Part shown: piece after piece, positions 11,234 through 19,990 of the stretch
Layout: each line of letters starts with the position of its first letter
Numbering within the stretch: the first letter of the stretch is position 1
Origin: a bacterium
GTDB lineage: Bacteria > Armatimonadota > UBA5829
Direction: 5' to 3'
Assembly: GCA_021371935.1 (NCBI GenBank)
Contig: JAJFVF010000010.1
Location: 1 to 64,000 of the forward strand
DNA: 64,000 nucleotides
Notes under the pieces: generated by a model
The model's database searches: none
Told to the model about the DNA's origin: nothing
Seen by the model: the letters and a program-made list of their open reading frames with translations, nothing else
Program-made: the position numbers and the translations under genes

Positions 11234-11476
11234 ATGACCGAACGTTTGATAGAACTGCACATAGAGAAACTGCCTGAAGGTGCATATCTTGCCACATGCG
11301 ATGCATTGCCGGGGCTTATTGCTCAGGGCAGGACACTTGCGGAAACTCTCGAGATAGCCCAGGATGTAGCCCGCAAGTTAATTGAGGCACGCATCGAGCA
11401 TGGCGATGATCTTCCAGAGCGACTGCGCGGTCAACTGCCGAATGAATTTGATCTTGCGATATCGGTGGCGGCATAG
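11234..11476 (+). CDS. hicB: HicB-family antitoxin
   Basis: 80 residues, cytoplasmic. The partial RNase-H-like HicB fold is visible as EKLPEGAYLATCDALPGLIA followed by TLAETLEIAQDVARKLIE. In the family this protein neutralises the HicA mRNA interferase, and longer forms also bind DNA. This one is short and has no obvious ribbon-helix-helix or HTH tail, so autorepression may need another factor. It precedes hicA, the reverse of the E. coli order. Its stop TAG overlaps the hicA GTG by one base (TAGTG). Confidence 0.9.
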   Translation: MTERLIELHIEKLPEGAYLATCDALPGLIAQGRTLAETLEIAQDVARKLIEARIEHGDDLPERLRGQLPNEFDLAISVAA

Positions 11477-11700
11477 TGGGCAGGCTGTCGGGTCTGAAAG
11501 CCTCTGATGTAATCCACAAACTTCGGACTGCCGGGTTCGTTTTTGACCGGATGGCGAAGGGAAGCCATGAGGTCTGGCGCAACTCAAAAACTCGGGTCTA
11601 TGTGGTAGTACCAAATCACCCGGGCGATATGCCCGAAGGTACTGTCCGCGCGATAGTACGCGCCTCAGGTCTTTCAATAGAGGAGTTCCTCAGTCTGTAA
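11476..11700 (+). CDS. hicA: HicA-family mRNA interferase toxin
   Basis: 74 residues. The double-stranded-RNA-binding-like HicA fold is shown by LKASDVIHKLRTAGF, then GSHEVWRN with the catalytic His, then the C-terminal GTVRAIVRASGLSIEEFL. HicA toxins cleave mRNA without the ribosome. The start is GTG overlapping the hicB stop. The stop TAA overlaps the lipA ATG (TAATG), so antitoxin, toxin and lipoyl synthase are translated in series without gaps. No frameshift or missing residue is seen; the toxin appears intact. Confidence 0.92.
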   Translation: MGRLSGLKASDVIHKLRTAGFVFDRMAKGSHEVWRNSKTRVYVVVPNHPGDMPEGTVRAIVRASGLSIEEFLSL

Positions 11701-12548
11701 TGTCAACACTAAAACGCCCCGACTGGATCAAAGCAAAAGCCCCGCAGGGAGAAAACTATGTTGAGGTAAAGCGCCTGGTCGAAGGTGCCAGGCTTCACAC
11801 AGTCTGCCAGAGTGCCAACTGCCCGAATATAGGCGAGTGCTGGCATGCGCGCACAGCCACTTTCATGATTCTTGGCAATACATGCACCCGCAACTGCCGC
11901 TTCTGCGCAGTCAACCATGGCAAGCCGGATATTATCGATGAGGACGAGCCTTATCGAGTAGCCGATGCGGTGAAATATCTGGGACTGCGCCATGCCGTGA
12001 TCACCAGCGTCACCCGTGATGATCAGCCCGACGGCGGCGCGCATATTTTTGCCGAGGTTATAAGGCTCATACACGAGCAGTGCAACGACTGTTCGGTCGA
12101 GGTTCTGATTCCTGATTTTCAAGGCAATGTAGATTTACTCAAGGTGGTGCTGGATGCCAGGCCTGAGATACTGAACCACAATGTGGAGACAGTCGAGCGC
12201 TGCTATCCGGCAATGCGCCCTCAGGCTGTCTATTCCCGTTCCGTCGATCTATTGAGGCGAGCCGATAAGATCGCGCCTGATGTGCGCACCAAGTCCGGCA
12301 TCATGGTCGGTGCGGGTGAGAACTGGGATGAGATAATAAAGACCATGCATGACCTGCGTAATGCTAATTGTGACATCCTCACCATTGGTCAATACCTCTC
12401 TCCATCTTCAGAGCATGCCCCAATCGTCAGATACTACACACCCGATGAGTTCGCCGAGTTGAAGAAAATCGGCTTGGATATGGGCTTTGGGTATGTCGAG
12501 TCCGGCCCTCTGGTCAGAAGTTCATACCATGCCTCCGAGCAGATTTGA
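11700..12548 (+). CDS. lipA: Lipoyl synthase LipA
   Basis: 282 residues, close to family length. This radical SAM enzyme inserts two sulfurs into protein-bound octanoyl groups to form lipoyl cofactors. The auxiliary cluster motif is C36-x4-C41-x5-C47 (CQSANCPNIGEC), and the SAM cluster motif is C62-x3-C66-x2-C69 (CTRNCRFC). The C-terminal VRSSYHA carries the conserved Arg-Ser-Ser. Its product is the cofactor of the pyruvate dehydrogenase E2, and the E1 genes follow 66 bp downstream. Its ATG overlaps the hicA stop codon, so expression is probably coupled to the toxin gene. Confidence 0.97.
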   Translation: MSTLKRPDWIKAKAPQGENYVEVKRLVEGARLHTVCQSANCPNIGECWHARTATFMILGNTCTRNCRFCAVNHGKPDIIDEDEPYRVADAVKYLGLRHAVITSVTRDDQPDGGAHIFAEVIRLIHEQCNDCSVEVLIPDFQGNVDLLKVVLDARPEILNHNVETVERCYPAMRPQAVYSRSVDLLRRADKIAPDVRTKSGIMVGAGENWDEIIKTMHDLRNANCDILTIGQYLSPSSEHAPIVRYYTPDEFAELKKIGLDMGFGYVESGPLVRSSYHASEQI

Positions 12549-12614
12549 CCTCTCTATTGGTGGGTAAATTCTGACCAATGAACTCAAGTTTTGAGCTTTA
12601 TTGAAAGGAATGTC

Positions 12615-13580
12615 ATGCTCACCAAACAAGACAAGATAGACATCTTCCGTGAGATGACCATGATCCGCAAGTTCGAGGAGAAGGCCGCCCAGATGTATGA
12701 GCGCGGCAACATCCGGGGCTTCCTGCATTTATACATTGGCCAGGAGGCGGTGGCGAGCGGATTTATGTGGCCATTGCGGTCGGATGATTACGTGATAGGC
12801 GCATATCGCGAGCACGGCCATGCTCTCGGACGCTGCGCAAGCCCTCGGGCTGTTATGGCCGAGCTTTTCGGCAAATCCACGGGTGTATCCGGCGGCAAAG
12901 GCGGATCAATGCACCTGTTCGATATAAAACGCCGGTTTCTGGGCGGCACGGCCATTGTAGGGGGCGGACTGCCGATTGCTGCAGGCATCGGCTTTGCCAT
13001 TACCTATAGCGGCGGCGATCAGATATGCCTGTGCTTTTTCGGTGATGGTGCAGTCAACGAAGGTTCGTTTCATGAGACCCTCAATATAGCTTCTCTTTGG
13101 AATTTGCCCATTCTTTTTGTTTGTGAGAACAATCTCTACGGCATGGGCACGGCTGTCGAGCGCGCATCAGCGGTGCCGAACCTGCATCGCCGCGCTCAGT
13201 GCTATTCCATGGCTGTTGAGACGGTGGATGGCATGGACGTAATGGCGGTCTATGATATGGCCGACAAGCTGATTTCCCAGGTTCGCGAGACTAAGCACCC
13301 CATATTCGTGGAGGCCATCACGTATAGATACCGAGGTCATTCCATTGCCGACCCCGGCACATATCGCACCAAAGAGGAGATCGAAGAGTGGCGCAGGCGC
13401 GACCCGATTGTCCAATATGGCAGCAAGCTCATGGATGAAGGCACGCTCAGCCCGGCAGATATAGAGAAGATTCAATCAGACGTCGCAAGTGAGATAGAAG
13501 CGGCTGTAAAATTCGCGCAAGACTCGCCTCTTCCACAACCAGAAGCTCTTTACCATGACGTCTATGCTAACGCAATTTAG
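12615..13580 (+). CDS. pdhA: Pyruvate dehydrogenase E1 component, alpha subunit
   Basis: 321 residues from ATG 12615 (GAAAGGA upstream; a TTG 24 bp earlier is less likely). Thiamine-diphosphate-dependent decarboxylation of pyruvate in the cytoplasm, as an alpha2-beta2 tetramer with the next gene. The ThDP motif GDGAVNEGSFHE ends at CENN, the GDG-x-NN pattern. The early segment TMIRKFEEKAAQMYERG and GFLHLYIGQEA are typical of E1 alpha. The phosphorylation-loop region YRYRGHSIADPG is present. An acetoin or branched-chain 2-oxo acid dehydrogenase is possible; neighbouring lipA supports a lipoyl-dependent complex. No E2 or E3 gene is in the window. Confidence 0.92.
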   Translation: MLTKQDKIDIFREMTMIRKFEEKAAQMYERGNIRGFLHLYIGQEAVASGFMWPLRSDDYVIGAYREHGHALGRCASPRAVMAELFGKSTGVSGGKGGSMHLFDIKRRFLGGTAIVGGGLPIAAGIGFAITYSGGDQICLCFFGDGAVNEGSFHETLNIASLWNLPILFVCENNLYGMGTAVERASAVPNLHRRAQCYSMAVETVDGMDVMAVYDMADKLISQVRETKHPIFVEAITYRYRGHSIADPGTYRTKEEIEEWRRRDPIVQYGSKLMDEGTLSPADIEKIQSDVASEIEAAVKFAQDSPLPQPEALYHDVYANAI

Positions 13581-13581
13581 T

Positions 13582-13610
13582 ATTGAGTATTTTGCATTGA
13601 TTATTTTAGG
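13582..13610 (+). repeat. Dispersed repeat family E, copy
   Basis: AT-rich stretch GTATTGAGTATTTTGCATTG plus the following ATTATTTT, immediately after the pdhA stop. It matches the AT-rich copies near 24807, 49971 and 58044. Confidence 0.55.
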
Positions 13611-13623
13611 CGTTTCAGTCCCA

Positions 13624-13662
13624 GTCATTCCGAGGAGGCACGACGAGGAATCTGCTGTGAAC
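13624..13662 (+). repeat. Dispersed repeat family C, half copy
   Basis: GTCATTCCGAGGAGG followed by GACGAGGAATCTGCTG and TGAACC. Only one arm is present. It lies inside the 128-bp gap of the pdhA-pdhB operon, so it is transcribed. Confidence 0.8.
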
Positions 13663-13708
13663 CATTCTGATAAGTATCAAAATCAGGTGTTAGGAGCAAG
13701 GTGACAAA

Positions 13709-14722
13709 ATGCCGGTCATATACTACAGACAGGCTCTGAACCAGGCGCTTCGCGAGGAGATGAGACGCGATGAGAATGTGTTCATCATCGGTGAAGAGGT
13801 CGCACAGTATCAAGGTGCGTATCGTGTCACGGAGGACCTGCTCGAAGAGTTCGGCGACAGACGGGTCAGAGACACTCCCATTTCCGAGGAGGTAATTGCG
13901 GGGATAGGCACTGGCGCGGCGATGGTGGGTCTCAGGCCGGTCGTCGAGATGATGACGGTGAACTTTGCTCTGCTCGCTATGGATCAGATAGTCAATCATG
14001 CAGCCAAACTGCGCTATATGTCCGGCGGCCAGATAAAAGTCCCGATGGTAATCCGAGCGCCGGAGGGCGCAGGTATGCAGCTCGGCGCTCAGCATTCGCA
14101 AAATTTGGAGGCATGGTTTGTGCATGTGCCCGGCCTCAAGGTAGTGACCGCTTCGACCCCATATGACGCCAAGGGACTGCTCAAGAGTGCGATCCGTGAC
14201 GACAGCCCGGTGATCTTTCTTGAGCATGCGCTCCTCTATACAATGCGCGGCGATGTTCCCGAGGAGGATTATACGCTTCCTATAGGCTTATCGGACGTCA
14301 AGCGCACAGGTGATGACGTTACCATAATCTCCTATCTGCGCATGCTGCATGTAGCCATCAGTGCCGCCAACGCTCTTGAGAAGAGAGGCATCAGCGCTGA
14401 AGTGATCGATCTACGCACGCTCAGGCCGATGGATATAAGCACAATTGTCGAATCTGTAAAGAAGACCAAGCATGCGATCATAGTGGAAGAGGACTGGCCG
14501 CAGTGCGGTATAGGCGCACAGGTAGTCGATCAGCTCCAGTTTCATGCATTCGACTATTTGGATGCCCCAATCATGCGTGTGGCTCTTGCCGACACACCCA
14601 TGCCATATTCGAGGGAACTCGAGCAGTCAGCTCTGCCGAACGCGGATAAGGTAGTTGCGACCGTTGCGGCCCTGCTCAAGGGAACTGCCCGAGTGCCTGG
14701 TGGTATAGCCGTGTCGATCTAG
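13709..14722 (+). CDS. pdhB: Pyruvate dehydrogenase E1 component, beta subunit
   Basis: 337 residues, usual length. It completes the ThDP-dependent E1 with PdhA. N-terminal pyrimidine-binding domain: YYRQALNQALREEMRRDENV, then the conserved GEEVAQYQGAYRVT. The central RAPEGAGMQLGAQHSQNLEAW precedes the transketolase C-terminal domain (about 205-325), which starts near GDDVTIISYLRMLHV and contains DLRTLRPMD. AAGGTGA precedes the ATG. The gap from pdhA contains two repeat fragments. The stop codon is merged with a hairpin repeat that probably acts as the transcript end. Confidence 0.93.
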   Translation: MPVIYYRQALNQALREEMRRDENVFIIGEEVAQYQGAYRVTEDLLEEFGDRRVRDTPISEEVIAGIGTGAAMVGLRPVVEMMTVNFALLAMDQIVNHAAKLRYMSGGQIKVPMVIRAPEGAGMQLGAQHSQNLEAWFVHVPGLKVVTASTPYDAKGLLKSAIRDDSPVIFLEHALLYTMRGDVPEEDYTLPIGLSDVKRTGDDVTIISYLRMLHVAISAANALEKRGISAEVIDLRTLRPMDISTIVESVKKTKHAIIVEEDWPQCGIGAQVVDQLQFHAFDYLDAPIMRVALADTPMPYSRELEQSALPNADKVVATVAALLKGTARVPGGIAVSI

Positions 14723-14754
14723 CCCGCATTATTCACGAGCAACGTGAATAATGC
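14721..14754 (+). repeat. Hairpin repeat family B, single-hairpin copy
   Basis: GCATTATTCACG (14726-14737) and CGTGAATAATGC (14743-14754) form a perfect 12-bp stem with a 5-nt loop. The element begins within the pdhB stop codon. The second hairpin found in the other copies is missing. Confidence 0.9.
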
Positions 14755-14834
14755 TCACGATTGTATGTGGTTTTACTGGTGTAAAAAACTATAGTGGTTA
14801 TGCAAGCGACCAACCGTGATTTACTTAGTGCACG

Positions 14835-16016
14835 TTATAGTCTGTATTCGACCCAGAACTCGAATTTCTGGTTAGCGGGCAGCATTCCACGCCATATAAC
14901 GGTAGTTGCCTTCTTCTTTCGCACTTCCTGCGGTTCCGGCATACCCTGAACAAATTCCGCATCTGCAGGGAGCCGGATAGCTGCAGCATAAGCCAGCTCT
15001 TCGCTCAGATCGAGCTTACCTGGACCCAAGCGCCACATTCTATTGCCGAGTTCTTCAGCTCTCTGCTCAGGGTAGTCCACAATAAGCATTTCCACAGGCT
15101 TTCCAGGCACTATCGTATCGGGAAGACGTGCACGATATTTCAGAGTATCAGGCAGATCACTTTGCCCTATCGATTCAAACTGAACTTCTTTACCCTCAAT
15201 AGCCATATATTGAAGGGATTTCGACCCACCGAACTCAAATGGCTCAGCAATTTCGCCATGCTCATTAGCAAAGACAAAACTTGCATAAACGATTGCTTTA
15301 CCTTCCGTATCGAGTTCAATAATGCTTGTGACGCGATACTCATTCTCAACGCTATCGAGCGCTTGAAGCACGTCTGCGACTTCGTTTGCCTCTTTTCTGC
15401 ATCCGCTGCACTTTTCAATATGCTCGTCGGCGGCTTTCATCTCATCATCCGGCAATTTTGCGTAAAGATAGTCCAGCAATCTTCCGCCCTTGAGATCATT
15501 ACATGTCAGTTCCATCGGCTTCTCCTCAGCTCCGCCAAGCATCTGCCGAAGCGCGATAATAGCGCTGTGCACACGCCATTTAGCAGTGCCCACAGGGCAG
15601 TTCATATGCTTTGCGATATCCTTATAAGTAAAGCCGCCATAATGCTTCATTACCAGAGCCTTTCGCACTATTGGATCAAGAGTTGAAAGAGCCTGCCGGA
15701 TATTCATGGAGTTCAAGTGTTCAGTTGTGCCGACCACACTTTCCGCGGCTGCCTCTGCGTTTTCCAGCTCGGTCTCGGTTCGCACATATCTGCGGCGAAT
15801 GTGCATGAGAAATGCATTTTTGGCTATAGCAGCCAACCACGCGCGGGCATTTTCGCCCTTAAGCCCGGATATTCCTCGACGTGCATTCAGGTATGTTTCC
15901 TGTAAGAGGTCATCAGCAAGGTCTATATCCCGGCCAAGTCCTATCAGCATGCGCCTCAAGTAATCACGGTTCTGATCCCAGATTTGTTCAAGCAGGTCTT
16001 TTTCCATAATGTGCAT
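14835..16016 (-). CDS. ECF sigma factor fused to a zinc-finger and C-terminal domain
   Basis: 393 residues, about twice the length of a simple ECF sigma factor. Region 2 spans about 10-80 (DDLLQETYLNARRGI, ARAWLAAIAKNAFLMHIRRR) and region 4 about 105-160 (VRKALVMKHYGGFTYKDIAK, then GTAKWRVHSAI). A zf-HC2 anti-sigma-type motif follows with His199-x3-Cys203-x2-Cys206 (HIEKCSGC), and then a beta-rich domain of about 180 residues without any membrane segment. The factor thus carries its own putative redox- or zinc-sensing domain in cis. ATG 16007 is an alternative start. It has no operon partner and probably belongs to a fused-ECF group. Confidence 0.85.
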   Translation of the reverse strand: MHIMEKDLLEQIWDQNRDYLRRMLIGLGRDIDLADDLLQETYLNARRGISGLKGENARAWLAAIAKNAFLMHIRRRYVRTETELENAEAAAESVVGTTEHLNSMNIRQALSTLDPIVRKALVMKHYGGFTYKDIAKHMNCPVGTAKWRVHSAIIALRQMLGGAEEKPMELTCNDLKGGRLLDYLYAKLPDDEMKAADEHIEKCSGCRKEANEVADVLQALDSVENEYRVTSIIELDTEGKAIVYASFVFANEHGEIAEPFEFGGSKSLQYMAIEGKEVQFESIGQSDLPDTLKYRARLPDTIVPGKPVEMLIVDYPEQRAEELGNRMWRLGPGKLDLSEELAYAAAIRLPADAEFVQGMPEPQEVRKKKATTVIWRGMLPANQKFEFWVEYRL

Positions 16017-16076
16017 CAGCGGCTTTCAATTATTAGATGCTGGAAGCAGCGCAATGGGTTTGTCGCATTTGAGTAA

Positions 16077-16493
16077 TTAAGAGAAGAGATTTACGGACGA
16101 TAGCCGATCTGCCAGCCCCGGAGTCAGTGGATATTCATGCACATGATCCAACGACACCCATTTTGCGTCGGCTGCATCGTCAGAAGGAGCAATTTCGCCG
16201 GAGATGACATTTGCTCGGAAGGTAATGATTACGTAATGGTATAGAAGTGTCTCATTGTCTTTTGAGATGACTTCATGGACGCCGACCACATCTCCAACGT
16301 CGACAACCAATGAAGTCTCTTCAAACGCCTCTCTGGCAGCTGCTTGACGGAGGGTCTCACCGGGTTCAATGCTTCCACCCGGCAGCGACCATAGGTTCTT
16401 GTTGGGTTCACAGCCTCTCTTAATCAGAAGCACCCTGCCGTCCTTGATAATCAGTGCCGAGACGGCAGGTTTCGGAGAAATGTCGGTCATCAA
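16077..16493 (-). CDS. Nudix hydrolase
   Basis: 138 residues, one Nudix domain. The box runs GGSIEPGETLRQAAAREAFE then ETSLVV: G-x5-E-x7-RE-x2-EE is intact, but the final Gly is Ser. The family cleaves nucleoside diphosphates linked to another moiety; ADP-ribose or NADH-type substrates are likely, not certain. Its ATG overlaps the stop of the upstream FKBP gene by 4 nt (ATGA), so the two are cotranslated. Confidence 0.88.
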   Translation of the reverse strand: MMTDISPKPAVSALIIKDGRVLLIKRGCEPNKNLWSLPGGSIEPGETLRQAAAREAFEETSLVVDVGDVVGVHEVISKDNETLLYHYVIITFRANVISGEIAPSDDAADAKWVSLDHVHEYPLTPGLADRLSSVNLFS

Positions 16494-16918
16494 GCCACTT
16501 CAACCAGTTGAATGTCAAATGTCAGGTCCTGCCCGGCAAGCGGATGGTTTGCGTCCAGCGTCACGCTGTCTTCGGTAATCTCCGTCACCACGACCACTGC
16601 CGCTCGGCCGTCCGGCTGGCTGATCTGAAGTTGATCGCCTACCTTGGGTTTAATATCTTCAGGAAACTGTGCCTTATCGATTTCAATCACCATATCATCA
16701 TGGTGCTGGCCATATGCCCTATCCGCACAGATTTCGATAGTCTTGGAATCACCGGGGTTCATCCCGACAATTGCCTCTTCAAAATCCGGTATGACATGCC
16801 CGCCTCCGATTGTGAATTCCAACGGCTCACGGTTTGCGGATGAGTCGAACACACTGCCGTCTTTGAGCTTACCCGTATAGTCGACCTTCACACTATCGCC
16901 CTGTTTTGCCTGCGCCAT
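16490..16918 (-). CDS. FKBP-type peptidyl-prolyl isomerase (SlyD-like)
   Basis: 142 residues from ATG 16918; the GAGGAGG 9 nt upstream decides against the TTG 18 bp earlier. It catalyses prolyl isomerisation and chaperones folding in the cytoplasm. GDSVKVDYTGKLKDGSVFDS and the segment PLEFTIGGGHVIPDFEEAIV are classic FKBP. The inserted IF domain (about 70-120, AYGQHHDDMVIEI) is as in SlyD. The metal-binding His/Cys-rich tail of E. coli SlyD is absent. It is first gene of a two-gene operon with the Nudix gene. Confidence 0.92.
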   Translation of the reverse strand: MAQAKQGDSVKVDYTGKLKDGSVFDSSANREPLEFTIGGGHVIPDFEEAIVGMNPGDSKTIEICADRAYGQHHDDMVIEIDKAQFPEDIKPKVGDQLQISQPDGRAAVVVVTEITEDSVTLDANHPLAGQDLTFDIQLVEVA

Positions 16919-17083
16919 ATTCTCCGTCCTCCTCAATTACCCAGAGCGGAGAGTGGAGAACCGATAAGCTCTGAACACGCCGCTCAGTTATTGGATTTAT
17001 GTATTGATACCCTTATAAAACCGGTGGGAACCGTCTCATCACAATAACACGAACGGCTGCTATCACGCAAGCAAAATGAGCAT

Positions 17084-17162
17084 TAACCCGGATTATGTGC
17101 TTTTCGCATAATCCGGGTCTCCGAGAGCATTATTCACGATCTTCGTGAATAATGCGGGCTAA
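17084..17162. repeat. Hairpin repeat family B, complete double-hairpin copy
   Basis: Hairpin 1: CCCGGATTATG (17087-17097) with CATAATCCGGG (17107-17117). Hairpin 2: GCATTATTCACG (17127-17138) with CGTGAATAATGC (17144-17155). The ends TAACCCG and CGGGCTAA mirror each other. It abuts the stop codon of the next gene and may terminate it. Confidence 0.93.
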
Positions 17163-18023
17163 CTATTTAGCTTTCACCATGTGAACTTTGATGTTCATTT
17201 TCATCTCGCCCTGACCGCCTGGTGAGCCGGGCATATCGGTCTTTATGGTAGCATTCGAGGATGAATGTGTTTCGATCAGTTTGCCTTCTGTGGTGGAGAA
17301 ATAGGTCACTCCATGCCCATCTATATCCATTGTGCCTTTGTTCATAACACCTTTTGCCTTAGGATTTTCCTTCTCGAGTTTTTGTGCCATCTCGCTCAGG
17401 TCACAATGCCCTTTGAATTCCTGTAGTATCTTAGCTGCGGCTGTTCCTGCAATCGGCACGTTTTGCGCGGCGAGTTTGGATATCACTGTCATCTCTCCGC
17501 CGAATGGCATCGGCACTTTTGCTTCATAGCTCTCGCCGAGTTTCATTCGCTTTGCCGGCATCTGATACGAACTCATCTGATTAAAGAGGTTCTTCATATC
17601 CATCCCATTGCTGGAATTACCATTCATATCCTTAAAGCCTGCGAATTCGCCGTCTTTAGACATTGTCATGGTGTATTTTTGGTCCGGTATGGATGGCGTC
17701 ATACCTGCGGGCATACCCGGCACTTTCATCTGAAAGTCGCTCAGCGACATCTCCATATTGGCCGATCCGTTCCACTTCACACTCACCACTTTCTGTGTCG
17801 TGATAAAGCTGGCATTCATAGTTATTGACGAGGAACCACCGGTCAGTTTGGCCGGCATGCCGGGCATGCTCATGGTCATATCCATGGTTGTTTTATATTT
17901 ATCGATCTGCCCCTGCTTAAATTTATATTCAAAGCTCTGCCCGCTCGCAATGTAATGGGAAAATACAAAGAATACTCCAATTACAACGGCGACAATAATA
18001 ACAATCGGTATTACGCGTTTCAT
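17163..18023 (-). CDS. Exported or membrane-anchored protein, DUF6263-like
   Basis: 286 residues from ATG 18023, chosen for GGGAGG upstream. One N-terminal hydrophobic helix (KRVIPIVIIVAVVIGVFFVF) is followed by an entirely polar, methionine-rich domain (TTMDMTMSMPGMPAK, KVPGMPAGMTP, SNGMDMKNLFNQM). Repeated M-x-M and MPGMP patterns could suggest metal binding, but they may just be beta-strand composition. The layout, with QSFEYKFKQGQIDKYKTTMD near the start, resembles DUF6263 proteins of unknown function. Location: the outer side of the cytoplasmic membrane. Monocistronic. Confidence 0.6.
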   Translation of the reverse strand: MKRVIPIVIIVAVVIGVFFVFSHYIASGQSFEYKFKQGQIDKYKTTMDMTMSMPGMPAKLTGGSSSITMNASFITTQKVVSVKWNGSANMEMSLSDFQMKVPGMPAGMTPSIPDQKYTMTMSKDGEFAGFKDMNGNSSNGMDMKNLFNQMSSYQMPAKRMKLGESYEAKVPMPFGGEMTVISKLAAQNVPIAGTAAAKILQEFKGHCDLSEMAQKLEKENPKAKGVMNKGTMDIDGHGVTYFSTTEGKLIETHSSSNATIKTDMPGSPGGQGEMKMNIKVHMVKAK

Positions 18024-18204
18024 AAACAAACCTCCCATTATCTCCACATTAGAATGAAAATAGTCTCTTGCCGTATGGAGCAATATTCGCTCTCCTCGCC
18101 AATGAGTCCTTTTTTTATTTCTATTTTTAGTTGTGTGTCATAATTGTTCTGCGATAGAGCATCGTCCAGTGATTTGACAACAGCCCAGGTAAAACAGCTA
18201 TCAT

Positions 18205-19836
18205 ATGCAAAAGATAACGTCTGTGATGATTATGAGATTAAGCCGATTTTTGTATTTGTTGATTATAGCTTGCATAGTTTTTACGGCTGTGCATTGCGCA
18301 GCTCAAGATGTGTCCGGCATAGATTCAGTCGACACGAATGATCTGCACATAGAGATTCCGCCACTCGCCCGGTCAATCACATTCCAAGGCAATACGGCAA
18401 TCACTACTGGTGATCTCCTGCAAGCCTCCGGTCTCAAATCAGGGCAGTTGATAAATGGGGATGTGCTCAATAAGGCGATAGATGCGGTCCAGGCGGCCTA
18501 CCAAGATCGTGGATATATTGCCGCGGTAACGAGCATAGATCTGCCCAAGCCGGGACAGGTCGGCACACTTACTATGACCATCACCGAACTCAGGATCACC
18601 GCCATCAGGTTTGAGGGACTCAGCAAGGTCCGTGAGAGTGCAGTCAGGCGCGTGCTCACAGTCAAAACAGATGATCTTTTCAGTCGTGAAGCGATAACGC
18701 GCGACTATGTCCAGCTCCAGCAGCTTGGAGTATTCGCGGCGATAAACTCAGATATGGAGCCGACCCAGCAGATGGGGCAGGCGATACTCATATGGAAGTT
18801 TGATGAGCAGACCCAGTTCAACTATGCCGACCTCGGGGGCAGCTACAGCCCACAGGACAGCCTGATAGGTTCGGTCAAACTCACATTCGGGAACCTTGGC
18901 GGCAAAGCGCAAAAACTCTTGGTCTCTGGTGAGATGGGGAGCGTGGAGTCTCAAGCAGGCGGCCGGATCGAGTATTTCAATCCGTGGATCGCGCCTGATA
19001 ATACATCTCTCAAGCTGGATGTTTTCAGTTTGCCGTATTACAGATTTTCCAGGGACCTTTCGGGCACGGGACGCTATTTCGAGCGCCGCAGCGGGTTCAA
19101 GGCTGCGGTGAGCCATATGCCTGAGCCGTCACTGACCCTAACAAGAGGGCTGAGGTTTGAAAATGTGGTCGCCAAGAACCTGCCTACGAGTGAGATGACC
19201 GATCCGACTCTCCAGAGCGGCAGCCTATTGCTCGCGAGTTTGAAGGCAGCGCAAGACTATCGCAACTCGTCGACGAATCCCACATGCGGCACATACACCC
19301 TCGGTTTCTTTGAAAGTGGGTGGTCGGACCAGGGCACGGGAGGGGACAGTATGATAGGCAAACTCTGGGCCGACCGCAGGTGGTATATTCCACTGAGGGC
19401 TCAGACGGTCAAGCCGGGTGCAGTTGGCGAGCAGAGTGTGCCGGTGCTTGCTTTGAGGGCGATGCTTGCCGGGTCGGCGGGCAGCCTGCCGTATTACGAG
19501 CAATACTTCGTTGGTGGGATAGGGGACATGCCTCTCAGGGGCTATCTCGAAGGCCGCTACTGGGGCAAATATGCGATGCTTGCGAATGCAGAGATCAGAT
19601 ATCCGTTCACCAGGGATATATGGGGCGTTGCGTTTGTAGACACGGGGAGTGCCTGGGGCAGTGAGTTTCAGTATATCTCAGGAATAACCACACAATACAG
19701 CCAGAGCAAACACTTCTCTCCTCGTGCGGGTGCTGGTTTTGGCGTGCGGTACAATTCCCCATACGGCCAGATGTCTGTCGACTTCGCATATGGCGATGCA
19801 TTTCGGACATACTTCAGTGTAGGCCAGTTGTTTTAG
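18205..19836 (+). CDS. Omp85/TpsB-type outer-membrane barrel with POTRA domains
   Basis: 543 residues. A signal peptide (FLYLLIIACIVFTAVHC) is followed by two POTRA domains. The first is at about 48-115 (RSITFQGNTAITTGDLLQAS) and the second at about 130-200 (ITAIRFEGLSKVRESAVRRV). A C-terminal beta-barrel follows, with GIGDMPLRGYLEGRYWG and a terminal phenylalanine (FSVGQLF), the mark of outer-membrane insertion. Two POTRAs plus a 16-strand barrel fit ShlB/FhaC secretion pores better than BamA, which has more POTRAs; TamA-like export is possible. No TpsA substrate gene lies nearby. Starts at codons 8 and 10 are alternatives, as no clear ribosome site is visible. Confidence 0.82.
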   Translation: MQKITSVMIMRLSRFLYLLIIACIVFTAVHCAAQDVSGIDSVDTNDLHIEIPPLARSITFQGNTAITTGDLLQASGLKSGQLINGDVLNKAIDAVQAAYQDRGYIAAVTSIDLPKPGQVGTLTMTITELRITAIRFEGLSKVRESAVRRVLTVKTDDLFSREAITRDYVQLQQLGVFAAINSDMEPTQQMGQAILIWKFDEQTQFNYADLGGSYSPQDSLIGSVKLTFGNLGGKAQKLLVSGEMGSVESQAGGRIEYFNPWIAPDNTSLKLDVFSLPYYRFSRDLSGTGRYFERRSGFKAAVSHMPEPSLTLTRGLRFENVVAKNLPTSEMTDPTLQSGSLLLASLKAAQDYRNSSTNPTCGTYTLGFFESGWSDQGTGGDSMIGKLWADRRWYIPLRAQTVKPGAVGEQSVPVLALRAMLAGSAGSLPYYEQYFVGGIGDMPLRGYLEGRYWGKYAMLANAEIRYPFTRDIWGVAFVDTGSAWGSEFQYISGITTQYSQSKHFSPRAGAGFGVRYNSPYGQMSVDFAYGDAFRTYFSVGQLF

Positions 19837-19990
19837 GCGATTCGTTCTGCTGCATCTTCCACTTTTCTGCTTCGCGTAGAATCCACGGTATAAAATAACT
19901 AAAGAAGAAATCGGCATTGTATACGCCATTACCTTATGCTACCATTCGATTACAGCGAGCGCTTGCAACTACAAAATAAGGTGGCATATT

